DNA from: Biscogniauxia marginata
Taxonomy: Eukaryota > Ascomycota > Sordariomycetes > Xylariales > Xylariaceae
NCBI GenBank assembly: GCA_022695795.1
Contig: MU404118.1
Coordinates: 186,001-250,000 of the forward strand
DNA: 64,000 bases
Reading direction: 5' to 3'
The notes beneath the pieces were generated by a model. The model searched no databases, was not told the origin of the DNA, and saw nothing but the letters and a program-made list of their open reading frames with translations. A program made the translations under genes and the position numbers. Shown here one piece after another: positions 63,608-64,000 of the stretch (the first letter of the stretch is position 1; every line of letters starts with the position of its first letter).

Positions 63608-64000
63608 ATGGATATGGACAACGCAGATCGTCACTTGGCGAAGGAGTCCTTTCACATACACGAAGATGATCCCCCTGAAGACGAAGCCTCTACCCAGAGC
63701 CAGACGCAATGCGCCGAGGATGACTATGATGACCCCTTAGAAGACGAACTCGACGAGGATGGCCACGAAATCCCGGAAGACGACGGCGACTCCGATTCGT
63801 CCGATGAGAACGAGCCCATAGATCTCACCGTCCAACATGACATGGAGAAACTCCAGAGTACTTTCCCCGATTTCAAGGACAAATACCGCTTAATCAAACG
63901 TATAGGTGAAGGTACGGCAGCCCACCTCTGGTTGACACGCGACGTTCGCTGCTGGGACTTGCTGACCTCGTGTAGGCACGTTCTCGACCGTCTACAAGGC
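63608..64000 (+). CDS. Cdc7/Hsk1-type protein kinase, N-terminal part (runs off right edge)
   Basis: Replication-initiation kinase (DDK catalytic subunit). Exon 1 is 63608..63911 and exon 2 begins at 63976, after a 64-nt intron with a GTACGG donor, GCTGAC branch point and TAG acceptor. The N-terminus is strongly acidic (runs of Asp/Glu such as DDYDDPLEDELDEDG), then MEKLQSTFPDFKDKYRLIKRIGEGTFSTVYKA: kinase subdomain I with the glycine loop GEGTFSTVY. The pattern FPxFxDxYRLIxRIGEGTFSTVYKA is typical of Cdc7 homologues. The start is one of two close ATGs (63608 and 63614). The remainder, including catalytic loops, lies outside the window. Confidence 0.85.
   Translation, partial: MDMDNADRHLAKESFHIHEDDPPEDEASTQSQTQCAEDDYDDPLEDELDEDGHEIPEDDGDSDSSDENEPIDLTVQHDMEKLQSTFPDFKDKYRLIKRIGEGTAAHLWLTRDVRCWDLLTSCRHVLDRLQG

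Overview
The window is nuclear DNA of a filamentous ascomycete (Pezizomycotina, most likely a Sordariomycete). The evidence is short 45-130 bp introns with GT-AG or GC-AG ends and CTAAC/CTGAC-like branch points, intron-rich genes for conserved eukaryotic machinery (ribosomal protein uL15, complex I subunits, Fcp1, Chl1, condensin, Cdc7), fungus-specific families (AA9 polysaccharide monooxygenase, Atg26/UGT51, GPR1/FUN34 acetate transporters), and AT-rich DNA with transition-type decay as left by repeat-induced point mutation (RIP). I cannot name the species.

Layout. 0-9 kb: the last two exons of mitochondrial acyl carrier protein, an AA9 LPMO gene, an SDR gene divergent from a broken isopropylmalate dehydrogenase paralogue, and a heavily damaged TAP-like alpha/beta-hydrolase pseudogene. 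10-12.2 kb: a two-finger CCCH zinc-finger gene. 12.2-22.4 kb: a very gene-poor stretch with simple repeats, one elongator tRNA-Met and at most one weak orphan ORF. 22.4-28 kb: an O-methyltransferase, a GNAT acetyltransferase and an acetate-type transporter. 30.8-39 kb: sterol 3-beta-glucosyltransferase Atg26 and ribosomal protein uL15. 39.9-41.8 kb: a RIP-degraded TIR DNA transposon with a TA target duplication. 42.6-64 kb: a housekeeping block: Chl1 helicase, Fcp1 (divergent from Chl1), complex I subunit GRIM-19/B16.6, a secreted S10 carboxypeptidase, condensin subunit 1, and the start of Cdc7 kinase (divergent from condensin).

The genes do not form one pathway. Three serve chromosome cohesion, condensation and replication (CHL1, condensin subunit 1, CDC7), two are complex I linked (ACP, GRIM-19), and two are secreted degradative enzymes (AA9, S10). 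The accessory left half carries decayed genes (TAP-like hydrolase, LEU2-like) next to an intact SDR and OMT; no PKS, NRPS or terpene backbone enzyme is present, so this is not a recognisable biosynthetic cluster. All exon boundaries were derived by hand from splice consensus and conserved protein motifs. I found no convincing new multi-gene system; the best leads are the RIP-decayed transposon with about 200-bp inverted repeats, the RIP-like hydrolase pseudogene, the LEU2-like gene that has lost its metal-binding segment, and two GC-AG introns.
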